64,000 nt of DNA. Source: Luteimonas terricola. GTDB lineage: Bacteria > Pseudomonadota > Gammaproteobacteria > Xanthomonadales > Xanthomonadaceae. The stretch lies in NCBI RefSeq assembly GCF_004352845.1, contig NZ_SJRX01000001.1:62001-126000 (forward strand). The letters are read 5' to 3'. The notes under the pieces were generated by a model. The model was not told the DNA's origin. It saw only the letters and a list, made by a program, of their open reading frames with translations, and ran no database searches. Shown one piece after another: positions 45,127-53,385 of the stretch; the stretch's first letter is position 1, and the number at the start of each line of letters is the position of its first letter. A program made the position numbers and the translations under genes.

Positions 45127-45743
45127 CAGAACGCGCGCTCCGGCACGGTGATGATGTCGCCCGGCGCGACCGTGAAGTTGGTCGACAGGTCACCGCGGTT
45201 GATGATCTTGTCCAGGCGGATGGCGTAGCTGGTGGTTCCGCTGCCACTCTTGCGGTACAGGCTGGAGCGGTCCGGTGCCGCGAACTCGTTGACGCCGCCC
45301 GCGGCCAATACCGCGTCGAGCACGGTCATGCCCTGGCGATGCGGGATTGAAACGGGAGAGCGCACGGCGCCGGTCACCCGGACCCGCGAGAGGTATTCGT
45401 GGCTGCGCAGGTCGGTGAGAATGACCGCGACCTGCGGATCGCGGACGTAGGCGCCCAGCTTCTCCTGGATGTCGGCCGCGACCTGCGCCGGGGTGAGTCC
45501 GGCGGCCATCACGTCGCCGATCAGCGGCACGGAGATCCTGCCGTCCGGCCGCACCGGCACGGTGATCCCGAGCTCGGGGTTACGCCAAACGGTGACCTGC
45601 ACGATGTCGTCGATGCCGATGGCGTAGTCCTCGACCGGGGCCCGCTGCTGCTCCGGCGGCGCCTCGACGAGCCCGCCCCCGGTGCTGCAGGCGGCCAGCG
45701 CGACCAACAGCAACATGACGATTACTTGCCTGAACATGCGCAT
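45126..45743 (-). CDS. Wza-like polysaccharide export lipoprotein
   Basis: A 205-residue outer-membrane polysaccharide export protein. Signal peptide with lipobox LAA-Cys19. The Poly_export domain (YAIGIDDIVQVTVWRNPELG, VRPDGRISVPLIGDV) is followed by one SLBB-type repeat (VRVTGAVRSPVSIPHRQG). It is shorter than E. coli Wza (about 380 aa), typical of the EpsE/GumB class. First gene of the export operon. ATG 45743 preferred; ATG 45737 is close by. Confidence 0.92.
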   Translation of the reverse strand: MRMFRQVIVMLLLVALAACSTGGGLVEAPPEQQRAPVEDYAIGIDDIVQVTVWRNPELGITVPVRPDGRISVPLIGDVMAAGLTPAQVAADIQEKLGAYVRDPQVAVILTDLRSHEYLSRVRVTGAVRSPVSIPHRQGMTVLDAVLAAGGVNEFAAPDRSSLYRKSGSGTTSYAIRLDKIINRGDLSTNFTVAPGDIITVPERAF

Positions 45744-45801
45744 CTGGGGATCCCGTTCTTCGACTGGCGATGCATTGGACAACGTGGATCGGCCGTCGCA
45801 C

Positions 45802-45826
45802 CGGTCACCGTGGCCGGCGGTGACCG
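45802..45826. promoter_or_regulatory. 25-bp dyad between wza-like gene and galE
   Basis: CGGTCACCG (45802-45810) and CGGTGACCG (45818-45826) form a perfect 9-bp inverted repeat with a 7-nt spacer. It lies in the 127-bp divergent region, so it may be an operator controlling the export operon and/or galE. No known consensus recognised. Confidence 0.5.
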
Positions 45827-45870
45827 CCCGGTCGTGGATAATGGAACCCTCCTCCGGAAACGGGCACGGC

Positions 45871-46929
45871 ATGCGCATCCTGGTCTACGGCGGCACCGGC
45901 TACATCGGCAGCCATACCTGCGTGGTGCTGGCCGGCCGGGGGCACCAGCTGGTGATCGCTGACAACTTCAGCAACAGTTCGCCGAGCGTGATCGGGCGGC
46001 TGCAGCAGATCACCGGTGCGCCGGTGGCGTTCCATCAGGTCGACCTGCGCGACCGCGAAGGCGTCCACGGCCTGCTGGCCCAGGGCCGCTTCGATGCAGT
46101 GGTCCACTTCGCCGCGCTGAAGGCCGTCGGCGAATCCTGCGAGCGGCCGCTGGACTACTTCGACAACAACATCGGCGGCACCATCCACCTGCTGCAGGCG
46201 ATGCACGCGCACGGCGTCCGCCGGCTGGTGTTCAGTTCTTCGGCCACCGTCTACGGTGACCCGGACTCGGTCCCGGTGCGCGAGGACGCCCCGCTGCGGA
46301 CCACCAATCCCTACGGCCGCACCAAGCTGGTGATGGAGCAGCTGATCGGCGACCTGTGCGCCAGCGATCCGGGCTTTCACGCCGTCAACCTGCGCTACTT
46401 CAATCCGGTGGGTGCGCACCCTTCGGGGCTGATCGGCGAAGCGCCGGGCGGGGTGCCGAACAACCTGATGCCCTACATCTGCCAGGTCGCGATGGGGCAG
46501 CGCGAGCGGCTCGCGGTCTTCGGCGGCGACTGGCCGACGGTGGACGGCACCGGCGTGCGCGACTACATCCACGTCGTGGACCTGGCGCGTGCGCATGCGG
46601 ACGCGCTCGATGTCCTCGTCCGCGAAGGCCGGAGCGCCAATATCAACCTGGGCACGGGGCGCGGCACCAGCGTGCTGGAGCTGGTGCGGGCGTTCGAGCG
46701 CGCTTCGGGCCGCGAGGTGCCGTACGACATCGTCGCGCGTCGCCCGGGCGACGTCGCCGAGGTCTATGCCGACCCTTCGCTCGCACAGGTGCTGCTGGGA
46801 TGGCGCGCGGAGTACGGTATCGACGCGATGTGCCGCGACGCCTGGCTCTGGCAGTCGCGGAATCCGCGTGGCTACGAGGATGCCGGTGGGGATGGCGACG
46901 GTGCGGACGGGGTGGACGTCAGCGGCTGA
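45871..46929 (+). CDS. galE: UDP-glucose 4-epimerase
   Basis: A 352-residue short-chain dehydrogenase-type epimerase interconverting UDP-Glc and UDP-Gal. GGTGYIGSHT (residues 7-16) binds NAD; SSSATVYGDPDSVPV and NPYGRTKLVME supply the Ser/Tyr-x3-Lys catalytic set; GVRDYIHVVDLA and NLGTGRGTSVLE are family signatures. Provides nucleotide-sugar precursor for the EPS. Its last 11 bases overlap the convergent hydrolase gene. Confidence 0.95.
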   Translation: MRILVYGGTGYIGSHTCVVLAGRGHQLVIADNFSNSSPSVIGRLQQITGAPVAFHQVDLRDREGVHGLLAQGRFDAVVHFAALKAVGESCERPLDYFDNNIGGTIHLLQAMHAHGVRRLVFSSSATVYGDPDSVPVREDAPLRTTNPYGRTKLVMEQLIGDLCASDPGFHAVNLRYFNPVGAHPSGLIGEAPGGVPNNLMPYICQVAMGQRERLAVFGGDWPTVDGTGVRDYIHVVDLARAHADALDVLVREGRSANINLGTGRGTSVLELVRAFERASGREVPYDIVARRPGDVAEVYADPSLAQVLLGWRAEYGIDAMCRDAWLWQSRNPRGYEDAGGDGDGADGVDVSG

Positions 46930-47788
46930 ACCAGTCCGCGACCGCCTCCGGCGACTTCATCCACTGGAAATGGTCTGCCGGAGCGCCAAGCGTCCCGGCG
47001 TCCAGGGTCGTGACCTCCGCCCGTGCCTTCGGCAGCTTCGACAGCAGGTAACGCAGCGAGGACGCCGGTGCCAGCCAGTCGCGCTCGAGAAGCACGGCGC
47101 GCACCTGCACCGGGGCAGCGGCCATGGCCGCTTCCAGGTCGCCAAGACCCACTGCGGCGTAGCGACCGCTGGTGGCGGTGCCGGCCCAGTCGCGCATCAC
47201 GCCGCGGGCCTCGTTGCCGCCGAAGCCCAGGCGCCGGCCGGGGAGGCTGCCGGCGCGGTCGGCCAGCCACGGCAGGGCGCGGTAGGCCAGCGGCAACCAG
47301 AGCCTCTGGCGCCGCGGGAAGGCTCGCCAGTACGGCGCGCCGCAACCTGCGAGCCACAGCGTGTCGAAGGCATCGGGATCCAGGCCCAGGCGACAGCACG
47401 CGAGCTGCCCGCCCAGGCTGTGGCCGCCGGCGACGCGTGGCAGTCCAGGCGCCGCCGCGGCGACCGCGGCCTCGCTGGCGGGGACGTCGCGCGTGAGCAG
47501 TTCGCGATAGCCCCAGTCGCAGTGGCGGCCGGCGCGCAGGCTGCTGCTGCCGTGGCCGCGCCATTCGTGCAGGAAGACGGCGACGCCGCGCTGCGCCAGG
47601 GCCTGCGCGAAGGGCAGGTAGTGGCGCGCGGCGACGCCCAGCGCGGGCAGCCAGAGCAGGCTGCGCTGCGGGGCGTCGGGAATGCAGGCCAGCAGCTCGA
47701 AGCGGTGGCCGTCCGTGGTTTCCAGCGCGATCGTGGTCCCGAGCGGATCGACCGCGTCCCCGGCGCGTGCCGGGCCTTGGGCCGTCAT
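46919..47788 (-). CDS. Alpha/beta-hydrolase
   Basis: A 289-residue serine hydrolase fold. GGHSLGGQLA carries the nucleophile Ser; HEWRGHGSSSL is the oxyanion/H-x-R-G-H-G region; the catalytic His is probably in ADHFQWM. Substrate unknown. Coupled to thiD by an ATGA overlap. Confidence 0.85.
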   Translation of the reverse strand: MTAQGPARAGDAVDPLGTTIALETTDGHRFELLACIPDAPQRSLLWLPALGVAARHYLPFAQALAQRGVAVFLHEWRGHGSSSLRAGRHCDWGYRELLTRDVPASEAAVAAAAPGLPRVAGGHSLGGQLACCRLGLDPDAFDTLWLAGCGAPYWRAFPRRQRLWLPLAYRALPWLADRAGSLPGRRLGFGGNEARGVMRDWAGTATSGRYAAVGLGDLEAAMAAAPVQVRAVLLERDWLAPASSLRYLLSKLPKARAEVTTLDAGTLGAPADHFQWMKSPEAVADWFSR

Positions 47789-48588
47789 GCCGGCCGGCGC
47801 GCGGCGAAGTGCCCGAGCACGAGCACGTCGCTGCGCCCAGGACGCAGGCCTTCGCGCAGCGCGTCGCGGATGTACTCCACCCCTTGGCCGCAGGCATCGC
47901 GCATGCCGCGGCCGCGACAGAGGTTGGCGGCGATCGCCGAGGCCAGGGTGCAGCCGGTGCCGTGGCCGTCCACCTGCATGCGCGGGCCCCGGAAGGCGGT
48001 GCGCGCCGTGGCATCGGCATAGCGATCGACGACCTCGTCGCCCTCGTCAAGGTGGCCGCCCTTGAGCAGCACTGCGCGGGCGCCGAGCGCGAGCAGCGCG
48101 TCCAGCGCCGCATCCGCGTCGGCGGCGTCGGTGATGCGCGTGCCGAGCAGCAGTTCGGCCTCGGGAATATTGGGAGTGAGGATGCCCGCCATCGGCAGCA
48201 GGCGCGTGCGCAGCGCCTCGAGCGCGTCTTCTTCGAGGAGGCGCGCGCCGGAGGTCGCCACCATCACCGGGTCGACCACCAGCTGTGCGGGCCGGTGTGC
48301 CTCGAGCGCGTCGGCAACGGCGTGGATCACCTCCGCCGAGGCCAGCATGCCGAGCTTGACCGCCCCGATGTCGAAGTCGTCGAAGCAGGCGTCGATCTGC
48401 GCGCGCAGGAACGCCACCGGTGGCACGTGGACGGCGATCACGCCGCGCGTGTGCTGGGCGGTGAGCGCAGTGATCGCCGACAGGCCGTGCACGCCGTGGG
48501 CGGCAAAGGTCTTGAGGTCGGCCTGGATGCCGGCGCCTCCGCCGGAGTCGGAACCGGCGATGGTCAGTGCGGAAATGGGCGGGGTCAT
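47785..48588 (-). CDS. thiD: Hydroxymethylpyrimidine/phosphomethylpyrimidine kinase
   Basis: A 267-residue ribokinase-family enzyme that phosphorylates HMP and HMP-P in thiamine synthesis. [20 protein letters not shown] is the N-terminal signature, [15 protein letters not shown] the mid motif, and [16 protein letters not shown] the catalytic Asp/anion-hole motif. ATG 48588 is the family start. No thiamine genes or TPP riboswitch are visible nearby. Confidence 0.95.
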   Translation of the reverse strand: MTPPISALTIAGSDSGGGAGIQADLKTFAAHGVHGLSAITALTAQHTRGVIAVHVPPVAFLRAQIDACFDDFDIGAVKLGMLASAEVIHAVADALEAHRPAQLVVDPVMVATSGARLLEEDALEALRTRLLPMAGILTPNIPEAELLLGTRITDAADADAALDALLALGARAVLLKGGHLDEGDEVVDRYADATARTAFRGPRMQVDGHGTGCTLASAIAANLCRGRGMRDACGQGVEYIRDALREGLRPGRSDVLVLGHFAARRPA

Positions 48589-48617
48589 GTTGGTGGTGAG
48601 AGCGGTGTCCCGGAACG

Positions 48618-48627
48618 TTGTGCACAA
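48618..48627. promoter_or_regulatory. Palindrome in thiD-regulator divergent spacer
   Basis: TTGTGCACAA is a perfect 10-bp palindrome 30 bp upstream of thiD and 123 bp upstream of the divergent XRE gene. It could be an operator, for example of that regulator, but this is only positional. Confidence 0.3.
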
Positions 48628-48749
48628 GGATACGGGGGCGCACGCGGCGGCGGGACAGAGGCCAGGGCCAAGCGCGGCCAGTCGCAGTACAATCCGTCTC
48701 AACTGATGCTCTAGACATCTATAAGCATGTTCAGCACTGGAGTCTGTCA

Positions 48750-49046
48750 ATGATCAGCTCAGCCCAGATGCGGGCCGCGCGGGCCCTGCTCGGCATCGAC
48801 CAGCGCACGCTGGCCGGTCTGGCCGGCGTGTCGGTGCCCACGATCCAGCGCATGGAGGCCAGCAGCGGCGACGTGCGCGGCGTCATCGGCTCGCTGACCA
48901 AAGTGGTGGGGGCGCTGGAGGCTGCCGGCGTCGAGCTGATCGGTGACAACAGCCCGAGCCCCACGGGTGGGCGCGGGGTGCGCCTGAAAGCGGAGCGCGA
49001 CGTGTTCAGGGGTGAGATATTCAGAGGGGAGCGGTGGGATAAGTGA
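48750..49046 (+). CDS. Small XRE-family DNA-binding regulator
   Basis: A 98-residue helix-turn-helix protein. MRAARALLGIDQRTLAGLAG and VPTIQRMEASSGDV form the HTH; VVGALEAAGVELIGDN continues the family pattern that usually ends soon after GRGVRLK. The last 18 residues contain a near-perfect repeat (VFRGE-IFRGE) encoded by a 15-bp direct repeat, atypical for the family. The prophage begins right after or within this end. Target unknown. Confidence 0.8.
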   Translation: MISSAQMRAARALLGIDQRTLAGLAGVSVPTIQRMEASSGDVRGVIGSLTKVVGALEAAGVELIGDNSPSPTGGRGVRLKAERDVFRGEIFRGERWDK

Positions 49047-49048
49047 GT

Positions 49049-49085
49049 CCGGAAGAGCCCGGACTTGACCGGAAGTCTACGGTCT
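49049..49085. repeat. Tandem sites at the presumed prophage left end
   Basis: CCGGAAG occurs at 49049-49055 and 49069-49075, exactly 20 bp apart, within longer imperfect direct repeats (about 12 of 17 positions match). Mu-like ends carry several short transposase-binding sites of this spacing, so these may be such sites. GTCCGG/CCGGAC here can also form a small hairpin. Confidence 0.35.
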
Positions 49086-49353
49086 AATGCAACGCCATTG
49101 CATTGGGTGCAACCGCTGAAGAACCCTCGATTGCGAGCGCAAGCCACATCCCGTAGGGCTGGCCAACGTACTGGCGCTCCAGGTTCTGGACAAGCTCGAA
49201 GGCAGCCCGGTAGGCGTCACGGGCGGCTTCTACGTTGATCACGAGCAGGGAGAGGATCGGCTGGTCAGCGTCGGCGGCCTGCCACGGATGGGAGTCCACC
49301 AGGGGCACCACCGTCAAGGCGCCGATCACGCGCGACTCGCCCCAGGAGGCCAT
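49084..49353 (-). CDS. Phage hypothetical protein (89 aa), last early gene
   Basis: A soluble 89-residue protein with a central helix-rich stretch (INVEAARDAYRAAFELVQNL). No family recognised. Starts at ATG 49353, overlapping the Mor-like stop by one base (TGATG), so it belongs to the early operon. It is the gene nearest the left phage end. Confidence 0.7.
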   Translation of the reverse strand: MASWGESRVIGALTVVPLVDSHPWQAADADQPILSLLVINVEAARDAYRAAFELVQNLERQYVGQPYGMWLALAIEGSSAVAPNAMALH

Positions 49354-49715
49354 CAGCGACCGCTCCCGATGGCGAAGAGCTGTGCCTGCCGCAGGTCCGG
49401 ATCGCGCAGCTCGGCGCGGCGCAGGAGCCTGCGGACGCCGCGGTCCGACATGCCGTATTCCTTGGCCAACTTTGCGAAGGACGCCCCATTCCGGTGTGCC
49501 AGCAGGATCTGGCGATCGCGCTGGGCGAGCTGGTAGGCGTGGTCCTTGGGGATGCTCAGGACCTGGCCGCCCCAGTCCTCGGCGACCATGTCAGCGATGG
49601 CGGCGCCGATCTGTTCGGCCTGGTCGGCGGGCATGCCGAACTCCCGCGCACGGTCGGCCGCTGCCGCGGCGACGTCGGTCAGGAATTCAGCGCGACGCTC
49701 GACCATCGAGTTCAT
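49353..49715 (-). CDS. Mor-family transcriptional activator
   Basis: A 120-residue protein of the Mu Mor/C family that activates middle or late phage promoters by binding a dyad as a dimer. DWGGQVLSIPKDHAYQLAQR is the dimerisation/beta-strand region with the characteristic G-G-x-x-x-x-I-P-K, and GASFAKLAKEYGMSDRGVRRLL is the C-terminal HTH. ATG 49715 overlaps gemA by ATGA. It may act on the rightward lysis promoter near 63500. Confidence 0.88.
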   Translation of the reverse strand: MNSMVERRAEFLTDVAAAAADRAREFGMPADQAEQIGAAIADMVAEDWGGQVLSIPKDHAYQLAQRDRQILLAHRNGASFAKLAKEYGMSDRGVRRLLRRAELRDPDLRQAQLFAIGSGR

Positions 49716-50182
49716 TCGCCGGCGGCCCTCCGCGCGCGACGCTTGGCGTCGTATTCCAGGGCGGCGATTAGCTTCTGCAGCTCGAACCTGTTGCACCACT
49801 CGATGCGGTTGACCTTGCAGATGCGCTTCGCCAGGGCGTGGCCGTAGGCCCACTCCCGGCCCGCGTCAGCGAGCAGGGCCTCGATCTTGGCCACCTGCGG
49901 CGACAGGTCGCCTTTCGGCTTGGCGGCCCACACGCGGGCAGCCACGGCCTGCTCGGCAGGCTTGCCCTGCAGCTTCTGGAACTCGCGCAGGATCGCAGCC
50001 AGCTGGGCCGGGTCACAGTCGCCGGCGCTACGCCAGCCGTCGAACCCGGCACCGCGCGTGACGCGCTGCACGAGGTCGCGATAGACGTCGTCGTCCAGGC
50101 CCATCTGGCGGCGGATCGCGTGCACCGCCTTGAGGCGGCGCAGGCGGGTTGCAGCTGGGTCCTTGGCGGCCCGGCGCTTCAT
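49712..50182 (-). CDS. gemA: GemA (gp16-family) phage regulatory protein
   Basis: A 156-residue homologue of Mu GemA/gp16 (DUF1018), which affects host gene expression and DNA topology. LKAVHAIRRQMGLDDDVYRDL at the N-terminus and AKRICKVNRIEWCNRFELQKLI near the C-terminus are the conserved blocks. Starts at ATG 50182, or TTG 50185, 5 bp after rdgC. Confidence 0.88.
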   Translation of the reverse strand: MKRRAAKDPAATRLRRLKAVHAIRRQMGLDDDVYRDLVQRVTRGAGFDGWRSAGDCDPAQLAAILREFQKLQGKPAEQAVAARVWAAKPKGDLSPQVAKIEALLADAGREWAYGHALAKRICKVNRIEWCNRFELQKLIAALEYDAKRRARRAAGE

Positions 50183-50186
50183 CAAT

Positions 50187-51092
50187 TCAGCCCTCCACCC
50201 GAGAGAGTTTCAGCGCCGGTTCGAGGATCTCGAACAGCCTGCGCACTTCGGCCGACATCAGCGCGAAGCGAGCGTCGAGCTCGGCGTGCATGTCGTCGCG
50301 TTCGATGCCTTCCAGCTGGTCCACCGCGCCGTCGAGGAACTTCAGCTTGCGCACCACCAGATCCTCGCCGAGCACGAATGAGACGTGGTCGTCGAGCACC
50401 AGGGCCAGACGCGTGACCTGACGGCCGGCTTCGAGGTGCTCGGCGATCTCGTCGCCTCGCATCTCCACGCCGCGGCAACGCACGACGGCGCCACCATCGG
50501 CGGCGTCCTTGAGCTCGCACTCCTCGCCCAGCGACAGGCCCTCGGGCAGCGGTTCGCCCGCGATCCAGCCGGTCAGCACGCTGCGCGGCGCGACTTCGGC
50601 GTTCAGCGGCAGCGCCGGGAAGCTGCCGAGCGCGTGACGCAGATCCGAGACCACCGCCTCGGCGCTCTTGCGCGAGGAGGTGTCGACGATGCACAGGCCG
50701 TGCTTGAGGTCGAGCATGGCAGCGGTGCGCGAGGGTCGGACGAAGGCGCGCGGCAGCAGGTCGTGCAGCACATCTTCCTTCAGGCGCTTCCTGGCGCGGC
50801 CGCCCGGTTTCCGGCCTTCTTCCCACTCGATCGCGGCGATCTTCTGGGTCAGCTGAGCGTTCACTACCGAGGCGGGCAGGATCTTGTCATCGACGCCCAC
50901 CGCCACCAGGGCGGCGTCGCCGATGCGGTGTGCGAAGGCCGCGTAGTCTCGCCCCAGCGCCGGCACGAAGCCGCGCGAGGACAGCTCCAGCGGGCCGACG
51001 GGCTTGAGCGGGTGGGTGACGAGGGCGTCCTCGAGGCCTTCGAGATCGAGCGAGGTCGGGAAACGGAACAGGGTCAGGTTGCGGAAGAACAT
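50187..51092 (-). CDS. rdgC: Recombination-associated protein RdgC
   Basis: A 301-residue RdgC, a ring-forming dsDNA-binding protein that limits RecA access. MFFRNLTLFRFP and LEGLEDALVTHPLKPVGPLE are the family N-terminus; the length matches host RdgC. In Mu-like phages it may take the DNA-end-protection role of Mu Gam (inference). Codon usage and operon position mark it as phage-borne here. Confidence 0.93.
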   Translation of the reverse strand: MFFRNLTLFRFPTSLDLEGLEDALVTHPLKPVGPLELSSRGFVPALGRDYAAFAHRIGDAALVAVGVDDKILPASVVNAQLTQKIAAIEWEEGRKPGGRARKRLKEDVLHDLLPRAFVRPSRTAAMLDLKHGLCIVDTSSRKSAEAVVSDLRHALGSFPALPLNAEVAPRSVLTGWIAGEPLPEGLSLGEECELKDAADGGAVVRCRGVEMRGDEIAEHLEAGRQVTRLALVLDDHVSFVLGEDLVVRKLKFLDGAVDQLEGIERDDMHAELDARFALMSAEVRRLFEILEPALKLSRVEG

Positions 51093-51095
51093 GGG

Positions 51096-51806
51096 CTACT
51101 CCTGGTTTGAGGACAGCCGCCGCTGGCTGTCGCCTGCGATGCCGTCATGCAGCTGTGCATTGGCTCCAGCGGCATAGCCGAGCCAGCGGTCGTCAGGGTT
51201 CGAGCGGCCGGCCTTTCCGATCTCCCGGCCGGTGGTCTTCTCGGTCTCGCCTACGCGCAGGCGGATGGCGCGTTCTATCGCCGAGTTACGCTCCGCGGAT
51301 AGCTCATCTTTGGGGAACAGCTTCGCCACAGCGCTGGTCCAGCCCAGGGCGAACTCTTCGCCGCGCCGCGCCTTGTTCGCGCGCTTGCGAATGCGCTTGG
51401 TATGCGCGGTCTTGCTGCTCTGCAACTGCCGGTTGAGCACCGTGAATGCGTAGGTGGCCACCTCCGCATCGGCGTTGGCGCCGAAGAAGGAAATCGTCGT
51501 CCGACCGCTCATTCGGCCAGCCTCGAAGTCGTAGTGCCGCTTGCACGAGATCACTGGCTTGCAGCGATAGCCGTCGGCGACCAGGTTGGCCAGCGCCAGC
51601 ACTGACTGGGGCACCATCGCGCCGCGGCTTCGGGTGGTCACCTCGGCGTCACGGATCTCGGCTGCCACGGCGTCATCTTCCGAGAGGCCGAACTTCGCCA
51701 TCAGCGCCTTGGCTTGGCGCAGTCCGGCCGCCGCTTCGTTCGGGTTCGACGACCGCGACAGGCGCAGGCACGCCAACACCTTGCGGAGGGCTTGTTCACG
51801 GGTCAT
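51096..51806 (-). CDS. DUF2786-domain phage protein
   Basis: A 236-residue protein. The N-terminal segment LRKVLACLRLSRSSNPNEAA with GLRQAKALMAKFGLSEDD is the DUF2786 signature. A basic middle (TKRIRKRANKARRGEEFALG) suggests nucleic-acid contact. Function unknown; common in early operons of transposable phages. ATG 51806 overlaps the upstream small membrane-protein gene by ATGA. Confidence 0.82.
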   Translation of the reverse strand: MTREQALRKVLACLRLSRSSNPNEAAAGLRQAKALMAKFGLSEDDAVAAEIRDAEVTTRSRGAMVPQSVLALANLVADGYRCKPVISCKRHYDFEAGRMSGRTTISFFGANADAEVATYAFTVLNRQLQSSKTAHTKRIRKRANKARRGEEFALGWTSAVAKLFPKDELSAERNSAIERAIRLRVGETEKTTGREIGKAGRSNPDDRWLGYAAGANAQLHDGIAGDSQRRLSSNQE

Positions 51807-52078
51807 GACTGCACCTTCTTCGCCGCGCAGGCCGCGTCCCCGGCGCGGGTGTAGCCGCCGCTGGGGTAGCCGCCGCTGGAGTAGCCCGTGCCGTCGGCCA
51901 CGTAGGCCGCGCCCACGTTGCCGGTGATGTAGAGCCCGATCACCCAGGTGTTGAAGCTGGACCATGTGTTCTGGTCGATCAGGCCGGCGATCAACAGGCC
52001 CAGGGCGGCCAGCAGGACGAACGCGGCAAGGATGAACTTGCGGCTGGCGAACTTGGATTCCATCTGGGGCACTTTCAT
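51803..52078 (-). CDS. Small phage membrane protein (91 aa)
   Basis: Two predicted membrane helices (FILAAFVLLAALGLLIAGLI and WVIGLYITGNVGAAYVA), then a Gly/Ser/Tyr-rich tail (GTGYSSGGYPSGGYTR). Starts at ATG 52078, overlapping its upstream neighbour by 4 bp. Possibly a superinfection or membrane-modifying factor; nothing firmer. Confidence 0.72.
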   Translation of the reverse strand: MKVPQMESKFASRKFILAAFVLLAALGLLIAGLIDQNTWSSFNTWVIGLYITGNVGAAYVADGTGYSSGGYPSGGYTRAGDAACAAKKVQS

Positions 52079-52284
52079 TCCTCCTCGCGGCGCAGCGGTG
52101 GCTGGCCTTCCGTTACGACGCATCTGCGGGCCGGCACGCGCGGTTCGGCGCCGGAGTACTCGACATGCCAGCCGGCCTGGTCGCACTCGATGCGCCAGCT
52201 GGAAGAGGCGGCGAAGTTCGGGCCCGCACCAGGCGCGGCACCGCAACCCACGTCACCTGCAATTGAATCGCGCGCCCGGGTCAC
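52075..52284 (-). CDS. Phage hypothetical protein (69 aa)
   Basis: A GTG start at 52284 overlaps the preceding stop (GTGA). The product has four Cys residues and a small conserved-looking core SSSWRIECDQAGWHVEYSG. No family recognised. Supported by the tight overlap chain on both sides. Confidence 0.6.
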   Translation of the reverse strand: MTRARDSIAGDVGCGAAPGAGPNFAASSSWRIECDQAGWHVEYSGAEPRVPARRCVVTEGQPPLRREEE

Positions 52285-52541
52285 GACCGATCGCCCCGGT
52301 TGCGCGGCGGCAGCAGCGGAAGGCTTGAACGCCTCTGCGTGGGGATGAAGTCGGTCCCCAGGCTGGCGGCGTCCATCACACGCATGGCGTCGACCTCGAC
52401 CTTCGCCGAGTTGATGATGGTCTGCGCCACCTCGGAGATCGCTTTGGCCCGGGCCAGGTCCATCGGCTTTTCCTCGCACTTGAGCGCTTCGATGGTCTCG
52501 AACAGGTGGTCGCGGAGATCCTCGATCTTGTTCTTGGTCAC
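52281..52541 (-). CDS. Conserved phage protein (86 aa)
   Basis: Helical product beginning VTKNKIEDLRDHLFETIEAL and containing MDLARAKAISEVAQTIINSA, a pattern I associate with a small early protein of Mu-like phages of unknown role. GTG 52541 overlaps the HNH-gene stop by 4 bp. Confidence 0.75.
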   Translation of the reverse strand: MTKNKIEDLRDHLFETIEALKCEEKPMDLARAKAISEVAQTIINSAKVEVDAMRVMDAASLGTDFIPTQRRSSLPLLPPRNRGDRS

Positions 52542-53380
52542 GCCTTGCTCCTCGTCTTTTCCAGCTTGTTGATGCGGCGGTTGAGCACGCCGCGCGCCTG
52601 CATTGCCCGCTTGATCGGTGCCGGGTAGTTGTGGATCGTGTTCCGGCGCATGTTCTCGGCGAGCGTGACCAGCTCCAGCCGATCGACCGTGATCAGCGCC
52701 GGATCCAAGGTCTTCATTCCCTGGCGGAAGATCACGATGTGGCCCTCCGGCACAGGGCCGTGGGCAGCCACCCAGGCCAAGACGTGGACCGGGCGCCATC
52801 GCAGCGCGGGAAAGATCGTCGGATCGTCAGTGACCTTGCGCACCAGGACCTTTCGTTTCGTGTCGAACTTCTCGGTGCCGATCGGCACGTAGTTGTGCGC
52901 CGCGCTGGCGGCCCGTCCCTTCTTGAACTGGGTCGTGGCCATGCGGCCAGGCGCAAACCCCGGCCGCCGCAGGCCCTTGTTCGGGGGCGGCGTTCCGGGC
53001 TTGATTCGGGACGCGATTGAATTCGGGTGCTCGGTCCCGTTCCACAGGTGCGCCATCGGGTTCTTGCAGAAGTCAGGCGACTTCGCGACGCCGAGTTTCC
53101 AGGCGCGTCGGTGCACCGACTCCGTGGTCCGGTCGATCAGGTAGGCCACCAGGAACGCCGGCCACATCGGGTAGTTGATACGGATGGTCTCGTCGTCGTC
53201 GGCCGTGAACCCGCGGCGGATTCCCTCGCCGACGGGCAGCCCCATCTTGATCAGGCGCTGCCTGATCGCGGATTCCGTCCTGCCGAGCACAAGCGCACAT
53301 TCGCCCGCCGAGGCTCCGCCGCTGCGCAGGGTGCGCAGCTGCTTGAGATCACCATCGGTCCAGGGCATGCGCATCGTCAT
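52538..53380 (-). CDS. HNH-endonuclease-like phage protein
   Basis: A 280-residue protein. Two N-terminal HTH-like segments (ASAGECALVLGRTESAIRQR; FLVAYLIDRTTESVHRRA) precede a C-terminal HNH-type core (WVAAHGPVPEGHIVIFRQGM, LELVTLAENMRRNTIHNYP). The first His of the nuclease triad is not obvious, so activity is uncertain. Widespread in Mu-like early operons. Confidence 0.78.
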   Translation of the reverse strand: MTMRMPWTDGDLKQLRTLRSGGASAGECALVLGRTESAIRQRLIKMGLPVGEGIRRGFTADDDETIRINYPMWPAFLVAYLIDRTTESVHRRAWKLGVAKSPDFCKNPMAHLWNGTEHPNSIASRIKPGTPPPNKGLRRPGFAPGRMATTQFKKGRAASAAHNYVPIGTEKFDTKRKVLVRKVTDDPTIFPALRWRPVHVLAWVAAHGPVPEGHIVIFRQGMKTLDPALITVDRLELVTLAENMRRNTIHNYPAPIKRAMQARGVLNRRINKLEKTRSKA

Positions 53381-53385
53381 TCGCC

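Noticed and set aside
47785-48720. TPP riboswitch upstream of thiD
   Set aside because: No CTGAGA-type thi-box or matching helices in the short leader.
48750-49046. XRE gene as the prophage repressor
   Set aside because: It lies outside the early region at the far end; the CI-like gene next to the early promoter fits better.
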